This document shows positions 27,638 through 36,968 of a stretch of 64,000 nucleotides of DNA, piece after piece (within the stretch, counting starts at the first letter, position 1; each line of letters starts with the position of its first letter). Source of the stretch: Methanoregula sp. UBA247. Its GTDB lineage: Archaea > Halobacteriota > Methanomicrobia > Methanomicrobiales > Methanospirillaceae. The stretch spans positions 7,099 to 71,098 of the forward strand of contig DADR01000021.1 in the NCBI GenBank assembly GCA_002495055.1. The letters run 5' to 3'. The notes under the pieces were generated by a model. It was not told the origin of the DNA, did not search any database, and saw only the letters and a program-made list of their open reading frames with translations. Position numbers and translations under genes: made by a program.

Positions 27638-28158
27638 ATTCGCATTATCCATGCGAGTATCCCGGACACCTCCGGTATTTTGGTATAGTATATAATGATT
27701 ATATATGAGGAGATGAGAACGGCTGATGAAGAGAAATCAGGTATAATTTCTCTTCCACGTATTCTGGGTAAAAATGTAGGGATTTAAAAGAAGTGCCGGT
27801 AAATCCGTATAAAATATATTTATTGAAATGGCATCCAGGATTGATTGAGCCCACATTCCCCACATCTTCTTTCAAGAATTATAATTTTCATACACCGGCC
27901 TTGGTTACCAGAGAATTTTTTTTAGGTAATTCATCAGTCATATTTACAATTTTAATCAACCATCTGTCCCCAATCACTACTGAAAATCCATTAATAATGG
28001 CAGGGGTCGGGCTTATACAGCGGATTGTAGATTTCACATACCAGAAAATAATTAAGCCGGTTAACATTACAGTAGCTCTTATTGCATAATCACCGTTGGT
28101 TTGAACTATTCCCAAGATGCAGACAGGCACCGCATCCATCAGAATTGAACCTGTCTGA
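27638..28158. other. Intergenic region between first ATPase operon and APC permease
   Basis: 521 bp, AT-rich. A ggtatagtatataatgattatatatgagg stretch from 27670 to 27710 contains overlapping TATA-like elements. Opposed open frames (98 codons on plus at 27793, 83 codons on minus ending 27888) lack ribosome-binding sites; the minus one includes a plausible membrane helix, so a degraded gene is possible. The permease begins after an in-frame TGA at 28156. Confidence 0.4.
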
Positions 28159-30159
28159 TTGCCGGATGAAGATACCGTGGGACCTAAGGACTCGTGGAAC
28201 TGGGAGGATATTCGGGCTGGTGCCCGACGTCTTATAATTGGTGCTAAGAAAAATGTAGAAGATCCCGGTATATTCCATAAGATTGCTCTCTTTCCCCTCC
28301 TTGCATGGATCGGTTTAGGCGCTGATGGTGTTTCATCATCCTCCTATGGACCTCCGGAAGCCTTCATTGCACTTGGTGAACACACCTATCTTGCAGTCTT
28401 TCTTGCTCTTGGAACTGCGCTCACGGTTTTCATTATTTCGTATGCCTATACCCGTATTATCGAGCATTTTCCCAGTGGGGGCGGGGGGTATATCGTTGCA
28501 ACACACACGATCAGTGATAAGGCGGGGGTCGTTTCCGGAAGCGCCCTGCTGATCGACTATATGCTGACCATCACAGTTTCAATCGCTGCCTGCGGTGAAG
28601 CGGTCTTTTCATTTCTGCCGTACTCGTACCAGCCGTACAAACTCATATTTGCCTGCCTGCTTATCGTTATCCTGATAGTTATCAACCTACGGGGGGTAAA
28701 AGAGTCTGTCACGATGCTCGCCCCGATATTTCTCGTATTCATTGCAGCTCACGCCCTGCTGCTAGGGTACGGCCTTTTTGCCCACGCACCTCAGATTGCA
28801 CCGGTTGCGGCAGGGATCCAGGCGGGACTTTCCCGCGATCTGGCAGCTATCGGTATTATAGGAGTACTGGCAATTTTCTTACGAGCCTATTCACTGGGGG
28901 GTGGTACTTACACCGGGATTGAAGCTGTCGCCAACGGCATGCAAATCATGCGCGAGCCCCGGGTCAAGACCGGTAAGCGCACGATGGCGTATATGGCTAT
29001 CTCCCTTGCGGTTCTTTCCGGTGGCCTTTTTGCCTGCTACCTCCTCTGGAACGTTCAACCAGTACCAGGTCAGACGCTGAATGCAGTGCTCGCGAACGGT
29101 GTTTTTAGTGACTGGCCTTTGGGAGGAATCCTCGCACTTATCACTATTTTTTCTGAAGCTGCCCTGCTCTGCGTTGCCGCTCAGACCGGATTCATTGATG
29201 GTCCACGGGTCATGGCGAACATGGCGATAGATTCATGGCTTCCCCGCTCGTTTGCGTTGCTCTCGGAACGCCTCACGATGACCAACGGTATCCTGCTTAT
29301 GGGCGGGTCAGCACTTTTAATCATGATATTTACACGGGGCTCTGTCATCATCCTGGTTACCATGTATGCAATCAATGTGTTTCTCACATTCTCAATCTCT
29401 GAATTCGGTATGTCCCGGTTCTTCTATAAAAACCGTGCAACGGAGAAGGAATGGAAACGGCATATCCCGGTCCACCTTACCGGTCTTGTGCTGTGCAGTA
29501 CTATCCTCACCATTACCCTTTTTGAAAAGTTAGGTCAGGGAGGTTGGTTCACCATATTTCTGACTTCAGCACTTGTAGGGCTCTGCTTCCTGATCCATGG
29601 GCATTACCAGAAAGTAACAAAGGGATTAAGGAAATTAGATACATTGCTCGAGGTAATACCTTCCACCGGGAGCAAAAATACCGAACCGGTAAATACCCAC
29701 AAAATGACAGCGGTGCAACTCGTCACAGGGTTTCATGGTTTTGGTGTAAACACATTTTATTCTATCATAAAAAATTTTCCCGGTGTTTATGAAAATTTCA
29801 TTTTTGTCTCTATTGCCGTGGTAGATTCAGGAACATTCAAGGGTGCAGCTGAAGTGACTGCACTTTCAAAATCAACGAAGAACTCACTTGTTAAATACGT
29901 TGATCTTGCCCGGGAAACTGGTTTTGCTGCAGATTACCGGATGGATATCGGAACCGATGTTGTGGACCTGGCAGTTCCAATCTGTAAAAATATCGCAAAG
30001 GAGTTCCCGAACTCCACTTTTTTCGCCGGACAGATCGTTTTCCGTCACGAAAATCCGTTTCAGAAAATTCTGCATAACGAGACAGCATTTGCGATTCAGA
30101 GACGTTTACAGTATAGCGGTATCACGACAGTAATTATGCCTGTCCGTGCAGAAAAATAG
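28159..30159 (+). CDS. APC-superfamily amino acid/cation permease with C-terminal cytoplasmic domain
   Basis: 666 residues from TTG at 28159; an in-frame TGA directly precedes it and no ATG is nearby. Twelve transmembrane helices occupy about 45-500. GADGVSSSSYGPPEAF in helix 1 and FPSGGGGYIVATHTISDKAG after helix 2 are typical of APC permeases; helix 6 contains YSLGGGTYTGIEAVANG. A cytoplasmic C-terminal domain (about 510-666) resembles a nucleotide-hydrolase/Usp-like alpha-beta fold (TAVQLVTGFHGFGVNTFYS). Amino acids or K+ are possible substrates. It lies between the two ATPase operons and may use the gradient they make. Confidence 0.85.
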   Translation: MPDEDTVGPKDSWNWEDIRAGARRLIIGAKKNVEDPGIFHKIALFPLLAWIGLGADGVSSSSYGPPEAFIALGEHTYLAVFLALGTALTVFIISYAYTRIIEHFPSGGGGYIVATHTISDKAGVVSGSALLIDYMLTITVSIAACGEAVFSFLPYSYQPYKLIFACLLIVILIVINLRGVKESVTMLAPIFLVFIAAHALLLGYGLFAHAPQIAPVAAGIQAGLSRDLAAIGIIGVLAIFLRAYSLGGGTYTGIEAVANGMQIMREPRVKTGKRTMAYMAISLAVLSGGLFACYLLWNVQPVPGQTLNAVLANGVFSDWPLGGILALITIFSEAALLCVAAQTGFIDGPRVMANMAIDSWLPRSFALLSERLTMTNGILLMGGSALLIMIFTRGSVIILVTMYAINVFLTFSISEFGMSRFFYKNRATEKEWKRHIPVHLTGLVLCSTILTITLFEKLGQGGWFTIFLTSALVGLCFLIHGHYQKVTKGLRKLDTLLEVIPSTGSKNTEPVNTHKMTAVQLVTGFHGFGVNTFYSIIKNFPGVYENFIFVSIAVVDSGTFKGAAEVTALSKSTKNSLVKYVDLARETGFAADYRMDIGTDVVDLAVPICKNIAKEFPNSTFFAGQIVFRHENPFQKILHNETAFAIQRRLQYSGITTVIMPVRAEK

Positions 30160-30236
30160 GTTTCTGGTCAAAAAGGAACCGGAAAGATACGAATGAAGAA
30201 TTGGAGTTCATGAGCGAACAGATGAAAGCCCCTGCC

Positions 30237-30605
30237 TTAACCTTTATAGCGGTGGTATTTCATCTGGGGTAATCCGCTCATGTACAGGGAATCATCAAAT
30301 GAATCGTACACCCAGTCGTTTATTTCACCGGTAACTGACCGCATTGAATAAAGTCCGGGTTCTTTCTTTGTCCAGGTACCGGTATCAGTCGTTTCACCGC
30401 GGTTTAAAAAGAAATTCGTTGAAAAAAATGTCTGGTTTTCATAAAGAATAATATGCCGGTCTGATGCTGGCAGCTCACCACCGATCCACTGGCCGATAAC
30501 AGGATCAGGAGTGTTACTGAGAATATGCATGCCCGGCAGCTGTATGCACCCTGCTATGAGTATCGAGCAGAAGACAACCACGGAAATGATACTCCCTGAA
30601 TGCAT
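30237..30605 (-). CDS. Small lipoprotein of unknown function
   Basis: 122 residues. Signal peptide with lipobox LIAGC (mature from about Cys20), then a beta-rich domain of ~100 residues with PVIGQWIGGELP and TGTWTKKEPGLYSM. The pattern of Trp-Gly-containing strands and the xGxWxxxxxxxY motif resembles small lipocalin-like or META-like beta-barrels of methanogen surface lipoproteins, but no family can be named firmly. It converges with the permease gene. Confidence 0.7.
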   Translation of the reverse strand: MHSGSIISVVVFCSILIAGCIQLPGMHILSNTPDPVIGQWIGGELPASDRHIILYENQTFFSTNFFLNRGETTDTGTWTKKEPGLYSMRSVTGEINDWVYDSFDDSLYMSGLPQMKYHRYKG

Positions 30606-30921
30606 ACATGTGATTGAATAGTTCTGATATGTTTAAGGTTTCCCTATTTTTTTAGAAACCTCATGGGAATTTTTTAGCGTGCGGCAGGATCATTTTCCAT
30701 TTTCCTGATTTCATTTATCCTTCGGAACCCCGGAAAACACCCTGGACCCCACACCCGGTATCGCATGCTTCGGAGTAACATCGCCCGAACCTCACACCTT
30801 CTATTGGTAAGGACAAGCATCGATACGATATCTGATCGAGGATATTCTGATAGTGCATTCTGGACGAAGATGATGCCTGCCATACAGCCATCCGGAGAGT
30901 TTTGGCCTTATTCGTTCCCAT
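30606..30921. other. Intergenic region between small lipoprotein and second uspA
   Basis: 316 bp. Two overlapping minus-strand frames of 68-69 codons exist but have unusual composition and no ribosome-binding site, so they are probably not genes. Nothing else seen. Confidence 0.4.
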
Positions 30922-31791
30922 TCATTCCGGCTTTCGGATGATGATCACCGGCCGTTTTGCGTTCATAGCCACCGTATACGCTGTGCTGCCGAGTAAAAGT
31001 TCACGGAACCAGCCTTTTCCGTGGGAGCTCATCCAGATGACAGATACGTCCTCATCATCGGCAGTTTTCGTGATCTCGGAAGTGGGATTCCCAGTCCTTA
31101 CGATTGTCCTGACTGCAATGCCCTGCGTGGCAAGACTGATACGGATTGCTTCTATCTGACCCTTCGCCTTTTGGACGTTATCCTCGATCTCATTTTCAGT
31201 CTCGCCCTGAGAAACAATATTGAGAAGGATAATCTCTCTCATCCCTTTTGTCCTGCTGAGGATGGCTATCGCATTGTCTGAGAATCGGGAAAAATCAATC
31301 GGACAGAGGACCCGGCAGAGGATCATCGGGCAGCACATTTCATAGATATATCCTTTCATCACTTCGATAATTTTATGGCGCATGATCAGCACGTTGGTCC
31401 TGCTGCGGCGGAGGACCGCCATCGATACACTACCCAGAAGAACCCCCTCCACGACACTGTTCCCCCGTGCACCGATAACGATCAGGGAAACGCCCGTTTC
31501 CTCGGCTGTTTCGATGATTGCTCCGGCGGAATCGGATGATGTCTTTACTGCCGTTGTAACCCTGAGGTTTTGGCTGAGGCGTTCGAGGTAGCGTTTCTCT
31601 TCCTGGAGTAAATTATGTTCGCCAGTCCGGTAGAACGTATTACCTATCTCTCCACCCCCTCTCGGAGCTCTGGCCTCTTCGACAACGTGGAACAGGATAA
31701 CATCGCGGGCTCCGGGAAAACCAGCTATGCATTCAAGTGTTTTCTTTGCATACTCCGAGAAATCAGTCGCGAACAGGATTTTTTCGAACAT
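30922..31791 (-). CDS. Tandem universal stress protein (two UspA domains), second copy
   Basis: 289 residues, two UspA domains. Both start with the expected strand (FEKILFATDFSEYA and LCRVLCPIDFSRFS) and both carry the G-x2-G-x9-G-S nucleotide motif (GARGNSVVEGVLLGSVS and SSHGKGWFRELLLGSTA). It is a homolog of the protein at 19473-20348, sharing the FSEYAKKTLECI helix and length. It is divergent from the archaeal ATPase operon, 475 bp away, just as the first copy is divergent from the bacterial-type operon. Confidence 0.92.
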   Translation of the reverse strand: MFEKILFATDFSEYAKKTLECIAGFPGARDVILFHVVEEARAPRGGGEIGNTFYRTGEHNLLQEEKRYLERLSQNLRVTTAVKTSSDSAGAIIETAEETGVSLIVIGARGNSVVEGVLLGSVSMAVLRRSRTNVLIMRHKIIEVMKGYIYEMCCPMILCRVLCPIDFSRFSDNAIAILSRTKGMREIILLNIVSQGETENEIEDNVQKAKGQIEAIRISLATQGIAVRTIVRTGNPTSEITKTADDEDVSVIWMSSHGKGWFRELLLGSTAYTVAMNAKRPVIIIRKPE

Positions 31792-32266
31792 CGGTCACCC
31801 CAATAGACATATCGAAGGACTGGAAGCAGACAAGACAGGCCTTTTAACAATAAATATTATTTACGATATTTAATGCTATCTGGATGTAACTTGAATGACC
31901 TAATGCAAATCTCTGACGAGACAAATCGATGTTGAATCCTAAAAAATAAAATAATATGTCCTGCCCCGCGTAATTTTATAAAATATATAATAATAATCTC
32001 GATGGAATGCGACCTTGGTTAAGCAGAATCGGAATATAGAAACATTTATCATCTAGAAACAGAAGTATTGACATTGTCCATATTTAATATTTGCCAAAAA
32101 TTGACATAAATCCTGAATATTAACCTGAAGCAGGTTCAATTAACCATTGCTGATATGGATTATCGATGCATGGGACAAGGGTAAAGGAACACAACAGTAA
32201 AGTCCGTCGGAATCACCGTCTGACATCATAATAAAAAAGATGCGGGGATCAAATCAGGAGTTGCAT
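31792..32266. promoter_or_regulatory. Long AT-rich divergent promoter region upstream of the archaeal ATPase operon
   Basis: 475 bp without genes. It holds a strong TATA-like attttataaaatatataataa at about 31973-31993, a second AT-rich box (catatttaatattt) near 32080-32093, and a perfect 6-bp inverted repeat aacctg-aag-caggtt at 32122-32136. Its length suggests a long 5' leader or several promoters. A good ribosome-binding site (caggag) sits at 32255-32260. Confidence 0.45.
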
Positions 32267-32587
32267 ATGGCAGAAGAAAGATCGTTATTGCAGCAAATCC
32301 GGGAAAAAGAAATGATGATCAGCATCAAAATTGATGAGACAAGGAGGGAAAGTGAGGAAATCCTTCTCAATGCGAGGAAAGAAGCCTCAGAAATAATTGA
32401 GACTTCGGAAAGGCAGGGGAAAAAGGCTGCCCAGGAATACTATGAAAGGGAAATGGAAAAATTAAAAAAAGAAATTGAACAGCTCAGAGATCAGAGTAAT
32501 CAAAAGGCGTTACTGGTCCGAGCAGAGGGTGAACGTAATTTACCATCAGCAATAGATAAGATCGCAAAAGTTGTTACCTCGGAGTAG
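32267..32587 (+). CDS. ahaH: A-type ATP synthase peripheral stalk subunit H
   Basis: 106 residues from ATG at 32267, with caggag 6 bases upstream. Highly charged and almost entirely coiled coil (KEMMISIKIDETRRESEEIL, YYEREMEKLKKEIEQLRDQ), as in archaeal subunit H/G, which pairs with subunit E to make the peripheral stalks. First gene of the archaeal order H-I-K-E-C-F-A-B-D. Seven bases separate it from subunit I. Confidence 0.88.
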   Translation: MAEERSLLQQIREKEMMISIKIDETRRESEEILLNARKEASEIIETSERQGKKAAQEYYEREMEKLKKEIEQLRDQSNQKALLVRAEGERNLPSAIDKIAKVVTSE

Positions 32588-32593
32588 GGCGAT

Positions 32594-34525
32594 ATGCTGC
32601 AGACGATGAAAAAGGTTCAGGTACTAGGGCCAAAAAAGGATCTCCAGAGCGTAGTCGACGTCCTGTACCACACGGGAACTGTCCAGCTGGAGGATATATC
32701 CAGAACAATCCGCCCGGGGGATACACTTTTAAGAAGGATGGATATCGAAAAGGGAGGAGATATCGCAAATACCCTGGTAAAAATAGGGGGAATTTTCCTC
32801 GCCCTCCCAAAAATTAAATATGATACGAAGAAGCAGGAGCAGATCTATGGGGAATTGCAGCAACTCAGCCATTCCGAACTGCTGGCAAGGGCAAATCACG
32901 TAATCGACGAACTTGAATCGACCACAAAGGACCTCGCCGTAAAAAAGAGCGACCTGGAGTTTTCCCTTGGCGCAATGGACAAATACGAAAAAATAATTAA
33001 AAAAATTCAACCTCTGGAAAACCAGTTGCCAATTTTAGAGGGTTTTGAAGTCACGGTAATCCTCATCCAGCGAGAGTTCAGGGAGGTTTTAGACTTCATT
33101 AATAATACGCTGCTAGAAATTACAAAAAAACAGTTTGAAATGATTTCGGCAGATATCGATGAAGCAACTATTGCTGCTGTTATTGTCTTCAATAAAAGAT
33201 ATACTGAAGGGGTTCACTCGCTCATCTTCTCCCAGAATGTCAATGAGGTGCGGCTGCCTTCTGAGTTCCTCGGTAAGCCCTTCCATGAAATCCTGCAGCT
33301 CATCTCTCTAAAGAGGACGAAATCAATCGACGAGATGGCGGCAATCGACGAAAAACTGGTAAATTTCGCCACGGAATGGTACCAGGAACTTGCGGTCCTC
33401 AAAAAAGTGCTTGAGGACAGGAACGAAGAAGCAGGTGTATTCGGCAAATTCGGTCAGACTGAATACACCTTTGTAATTCAGGGCTGGATCCCTAAAAAAT
33501 ACCTGCACCGCACAAAAAAAGCTCTGACAGATGCCTTCGGTAACAGGGTTTTTGTGAATGAGATTGAGGTCAGCCCGGAGAATATGGACGAGGCTCCCAC
33601 CTTTTATGATAATCCCGCAATTGTGAAACCCTTTGAATTTCTCCTCCAGATGGTCAACGCACCAAAATACCGGGAGATTGATCCAAGCCCGCTGCTTGCG
33701 CTCTTCTTCCCTTTCTTTTTTGGTCTCATGGTGGGGGATATCGCGTATGGCATCATCATTCTCGTTTTTGCCCTGATCGTGAAAAAGAAGTATAAAATGG
33801 AGCTCTGGCTCCAGCACCTGATGAACATCCTCATTATATCATCTATCCCGTCTATCTTTTTCGGGTTCATTTTCGGGGAGTTGTTCGGGGATTTCGGTGA
33901 AACAATGGGCTGGCTCCATCCCTTAACAATCGCTGGTATCACCTGGAACAGGGTTGAGGCGATAGTGCCCATGCTGATCCTTGCGATTGCGATTGGTGTA
34001 TTCCATATATTCCTCGGTCTCAGCTTGGGAATCCTCAATGCCGTCGCAAAAAAGAGTAAGAAGCATGTAATAGAAAAAGCCGGAATGATTATCGTCATCA
34101 CGGGTCTGCTCCTTGTCGTTGGCGGGGCGGCAAAGGTAGTTCCGGAAATCTTCCTTCAGCTCGGCGTGGTACTGATGGTCATTTCTGTGCCGATGATCAT
34201 TTACGGGGGAGGATTCTTTGGTGTATTCGAGATCATAAGCACCGTGGGAAACATCCTCTCCTATGCCAGGATTATGGCAATCGGTATGGCGTCTGTCATC
34301 CTTGCCCTTGTTGCCAACAAGCTCGGGGGGATGATGGACGTAGCAGTGCTTGGATTTTTGATTGCTGCCCTGCTGCATATACTCAATCTTGTGCTTGCGA
34401 TGTTCAGCCCGTTTTTGCATTCCTTCAGGTTGCATGTTGTGGAATTCAATTCAAAATTTTTTGAGGGCGGGGGAAAATTGTACACACCTTTCAGGAGGGA
34501 AAAGGAGGATGAAACCGTGAAATGA
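32594..34525 (+). CDS. ahaI: A-type ATP synthase membrane subunit I (a-like)
   Basis: 643 residues, normal for archaeal subunit I. N-terminal coiled-coil arm to about 360, then seven or eight transmembrane helices beginning at LALFFPFFFGLMVGDIAYG. The channel arginine is in NILSYARIMAIGMASVILA. The C-terminal VLAMFSPFLHSFRLHVVEFNSKFFEGGG is the archaeal ending. Works with the c-ring to move H+ or Na+. Its frame overlaps nothing but is followed by a 104-bp spacer before ahaK. Confidence 0.94.
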   Translation: MLQTMKKVQVLGPKKDLQSVVDVLYHTGTVQLEDISRTIRPGDTLLRRMDIEKGGDIANTLVKIGGIFLALPKIKYDTKKQEQIYGELQQLSHSELLARANHVIDELESTTKDLAVKKSDLEFSLGAMDKYEKIIKKIQPLENQLPILEGFEVTVILIQREFREVLDFINNTLLEITKKQFEMISADIDEATIAAVIVFNKRYTEGVHSLIFSQNVNEVRLPSEFLGKPFHEILQLISLKRTKSIDEMAAIDEKLVNFATEWYQELAVLKKVLEDRNEEAGVFGKFGQTEYTFVIQGWIPKKYLHRTKKALTDAFGNRVFVNEIEVSPENMDEAPTFYDNPAIVKPFEFLLQMVNAPKYREIDPSPLLALFFPFFFGLMVGDIAYGIIILVFALIVKKKYKMELWLQHLMNILIISSIPSIFFGFIFGELFGDFGETMGWLHPLTIAGITWNRVEAIVPMLILAIAIGVFHIFLGLSLGILNAVAKKSKKHVIEKAGMIIVITGLLLVVGGAAKVVPEIFLQLGVVLMVISVPMIIYGGGFFGVFEIISTVGNILSYARIMAIGMASVILALVANKLGGMMDVAVLGFLIAALLHILNLVLAMFSPFLHSFRLHVVEFNSKFFEGGGKLYTPFRREKEDETVK

Positions 34526-34629
34526 ACACGGGTCATCCCGCTGGTTTGACAAACATTCTGTACCGCAGATTGACAACTTTTAATCAGGGTAATATCAATA
34601 AACTCAAAAAAAAAGAGGATGTGGTAAAC

Positions 34630-34848
34630 ATGGTAGATTGGGGTATTCCCATAGGAGCTGGAATTGCATTTGGACTTGGAGCATTGGGAACAGGAATTGC
34701 GCAATCAAAGATCGGTTCTGCCGGAGCCGGGACTATTGCGGAGAGACCAGAAACTTTCGGTCTCATGGTGATACTTGTGGCAATTCCTGAAACTCTGGTC
34801 ATTCTGGGTTTCGTGGTCGCGGCAATGATCATGATCATGCTTGTCTGA
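34630..34848 (+). CDS. ahaK: A-type ATP synthase rotor (c) subunit K, two-helix
   Basis: 72 residues from ATG at 34630 with GAGGATGTGG just before it; a longer frame from 34522 is unlikely. A single hairpin: helix 1 IGAGIAFGLGALGTGIAQ and helix 2 LMVILVAIPETLVILGFVVA with the ion-carrying Glu54. Gln25 in helix 1 and Thr55 next to the Glu are in the places of the Na+ ligands Gln32 and Ser66 of the Ilyobacter c-ring, so Na+ binding is possible; the Tyr of that site is not obvious. One acid per hairpin favours ATP synthesis. Spacers of 104 bp before and 159 bp after stand out in an otherwise tight operon. Confidence 0.92.
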   Translation: MVDWGIPIGAGIAFGLGALGTGIAQSKIGSAGAGTIAERPETFGLMVILVAIPETLVILGFVVAAMIMIMLV

Positions 34849-35007
34849 ACGGAGGGGCAGGTCAAGCGAGAACCGGTAAATCTGCCATGATTTATTGAAA
34901 ATCGTAAAATTGGTCGTTTGGCGGATCCGGGAACACATTGAGGAACACGTGGGATCGAAAATAACTGTACTGATCCTATAAAAAACAATAACAGGGGTTG
35001 GTGAGCG
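34849..35007 (+). promoter_or_regulatory. Spacer between ahaK and ahaE with possible internal promoter
   Basis: 159 bp. A ggcag...ctgcc hairpin could form at 34856-34886, just after the ahaK stop, and a TATA-like cctataaaaaac at 34975-34986 lies about 27 bp before the ahaE start. Together they suggest that ahaK mRNA is processed or ended separately and that ahaE has its own start site. By-eye evidence only. Confidence 0.3.
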
Positions 35008-35610
35008 ATGTCGATTGAGCAGCTGATTGAATCAGTGGAGGTAAGTGCTGGCGAAAGAATTACGGAATTGAAGGAAAATGCATACAGGCAATCGGTTGAG
35101 ATACGAAAGGCGGCAGAGGGGAAAGACGAAGCCATCAGGAAGAAGCATCTGGATGCAGTCAGAAAAAATGTAGATGTCGAACGTAACAAATTAATTGCAA
35201 AGGTCAAAGACGAAACCCGGATGCAGTTTACCCGGACCAAAGATGAAGTATATAAAAAAGCCTTTTTTGAAGCCCAAAAAATTCTCTCGTCGACACGATC
35301 GCGTACAGATTACGAGCAGAATTTCAGAAAAATGTTACAAGAGGTGGTTCTGGAGCTGGAAGGGGAAGATATCCTGCTGCATATCGATAAAAGGGATGAG
35401 ACCCTCTGTAAAAAATTGTTGTCCGAGAGTAGACTGAACTGCGAGGTGGTTACCGATATTACTACAGCGGGAGGTCTGAACGCTAGCACAAAAGATGGAA
35501 AGTTCATCGTATTCAATACGATAGAATCGAGATTTGAGAAGGCGAAGGATCTTTTTAAACCAGAAATATTTTCAATGCTCTACGGTGGTCCGAGTGAACG
35601 TGGAGTATGA
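35008..35610 (+). CDS. ahaE: A-type ATP synthase subunit E
   Basis: 200 residues. N-terminal coiled coil (MSIEQLIESVEVSAGERITELKENAYRQ) and C-terminal globular part with VVTDITTAGGLNASTKDGKFIVFNTIESRFEKA, the usual archaeal E ending. It pairs with AhaH in the outer stalks. The last 17 bases overlap the start region of ahaC. Distant from the bacterial-type subunit E at 20600-21211. Confidence 0.9.
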   Translation: MSIEQLIESVEVSAGERITELKENAYRQSVEIRKAAEGKDEAIRKKHLDAVRKNVDVERNKLIAKVKDETRMQFTRTKDEVYKKAFFEAQKILSSTRSRTDYEQNFRKMLQEVVLELEGEDILLHIDKRDETLCKKLLSESRLNCEVVTDITTAGGLNASTKDGKFIVFNTIESRFEKAKDLFKPEIFSMLYGGPSERGV

Positions 35611-36649
35611 TTATGTAAATGCCCGGATAAAAGGCATGAAAAGTCGTCTGCTCGATCCTCCCGTGCTTGAATCCCTGATCCTCAAACCCGACGTTGATTC
35701 TATCATCGCCGAGCTGACAAATACCCCCTATAAAGAGGAGATAGAACGGGCAACCATCCAGTATTCCGGGATAAAGTGTCTCGAGGTTGCCTTACGGAAT
35801 GATTTCACCAAGGCCTTCAGAAAGATTTTAAGTTTTTTGAAAGGGGGAGAATCTGAAATATACATGAAAATTCTGCTGGGGCGGTGGGATATCCAGAACA
35901 TCAAAACGATTCTCAGGGGAAAGAATATCCATATGACATCAGCGGAGATCGTCGAATGTCTTGTCCCGGCAGGGCAACTGGATGATACCACGCTTATGGA
36001 GCTGATCAAACAGGCGGATGTCAAGGCGGTTATCGATCTCCTAGCAACATGGGGGATCGAATATGCAAAACCATTAACCCGGAATTTTAAGGAATACTCT
36101 GAAAAAAGGGACCTGTCTGTTCTTGAGTATGCTATTGACAAATTTTACTATGAAAATGCACTAGACAAACTAGGCGAAGATACCTATGATGATCGCATCA
36201 TCCTGGATATGATAACCACGGAGATCGATGTGACAAATATCAAAAATGTCCTGAAAATGATACGGGACAAAGTCGAGAATGACGAGGCTGAAGCATTCCT
36301 GATCAAGGGCGGCTTTGCACTGGATATCGGGAATTTGCTCTCCATGCTGAAATCGGGGACGCTTGAAGGAGCGATCAAAGTCCTGGATGCCACGCCATAC
36401 AAATTTCTCTCGGATCTTCCCGCAGATGTGTTCAAGGCAGAAAAGATATCAGTATTTGAGAAAGAACTTGAAAAATATCTGATTAAACGAGGGATCAGCA
36501 GGTTTCTTGGTGATCCGCTGAGTATTGCCGTTGCAGTCGGGTATATCTGGGCTAAGCATAACGAGATCACCAATATCAGAATCATCGCGAGGTGCAAGAC
36601 TGCTGACATAACAGAAAAAGAAATCCGGGAGGAATTGATCTATGTATAG
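35594..36649 (+). CDS. ahaC: A-type ATP synthase subunit C
   Basis: 351 residues. No ATG is near the expected N-terminus; GTG at 35594 gives MNVEYDYVNARIKGMKSRLL, matching the family start xYxYVNARVRxMKSxLL. GTG at 35600 is the other choice. Three similar helical sub-domains follow, as in Thermus/Methanosarcina subunit C (d), the cap joining the central stalk to the c-ring. KISVFEKELEKYL and PLSIAVAVGYIWAKHNEITNIRIIARCK are family signatures. Overlaps ahaE by 17 bp and ahaF by 8 bp. Confidence 0.9.
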   Translation: MNVEYDYVNARIKGMKSRLLDPPVLESLILKPDVDSIIAELTNTPYKEEIERATIQYSGIKCLEVALRNDFTKAFRKILSFLKGGESEIYMKILLGRWDIQNIKTILRGKNIHMTSAEIVECLVPAGQLDDTTLMELIKQADVKAVIDLLATWGIEYAKPLTRNFKEYSEKRDLSVLEYAIDKFYYENALDKLGEDTYDDRIILDMITTEIDVTNIKNVLKMIRDKVENDEAEAFLIKGGFALDIGNLLSMLKSGTLEGAIKVLDATPYKFLSDLPADVFKAEKISVFEKELEKYLIKRGISRFLGDPLSIAVAVGYIWAKHNEITNIRIIARCKTADITEKEIREELIYV

Positions 36650-36962
36650 GTTTGTCGTTGTAACCGATCCCGATTCGGCACCGGGGTTCAGGCTTGCCGG
36701 TGTGGATGTACTCGAGGTATCCAATCTGGATGAGGCAAAGAAGATCATACCCCCCCTGATATATAAGGATGATACAGGGATCGTTGCGATAAGTGAAGAT
36801 TTCATGGCAGCACTGGACGAAAAACTGCTGGAAAAAATCGAAAAGACGTACAGACCGATCATTATTCCGATTCCCGCCAGGATAAAGGGTCTCGAGAGAA
36901 CAAGTTACATCGAACGGCTGTTGCAGAGGGCAATCGGGTATAATATCGTTATTAGGAGGTAG
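36642..36962 (+). CDS. ahaF: A-type ATP synthase subunit F
   Basis: 106 residues with a CheY-like fold: YRFVVVTDPDSAPGFRLAGVDVLEVSN at the start and IIPIPARIKGLERTSYIERLLQRAIGYNI at the end. It binds the D shaft in the central stalk. The bacterial-type operon in this window has no counterpart. Six bases separate it from ahaA. Confidence 0.92.
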   Translation: MYRFVVVTDPDSAPGFRLAGVDVLEVSNLDEAKKIIPPLIYKDDTGIVAISEDFMAALDEKLLEKIEKTYRPIIIPIPARIKGLERTSYIERLLQRAIGYNIVIRR

Positions 36963-36968
36963 GGCGTC

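Noticed and set aside
27793..28139. Opposed frames of 98 (plus) and 83 (minus) codons before the permease
   Set aside because: No start signals. The minus frame has a plausible helix and could be a degraded gene, but support is too thin for a call.
30674..30921. Two overlapping minus-strand frames of 68-69 codons upstream of uspA copy 2
   Set aside because: Unusual Arg/Cys-rich composition, no ribosome-binding site, no homolog recognised.
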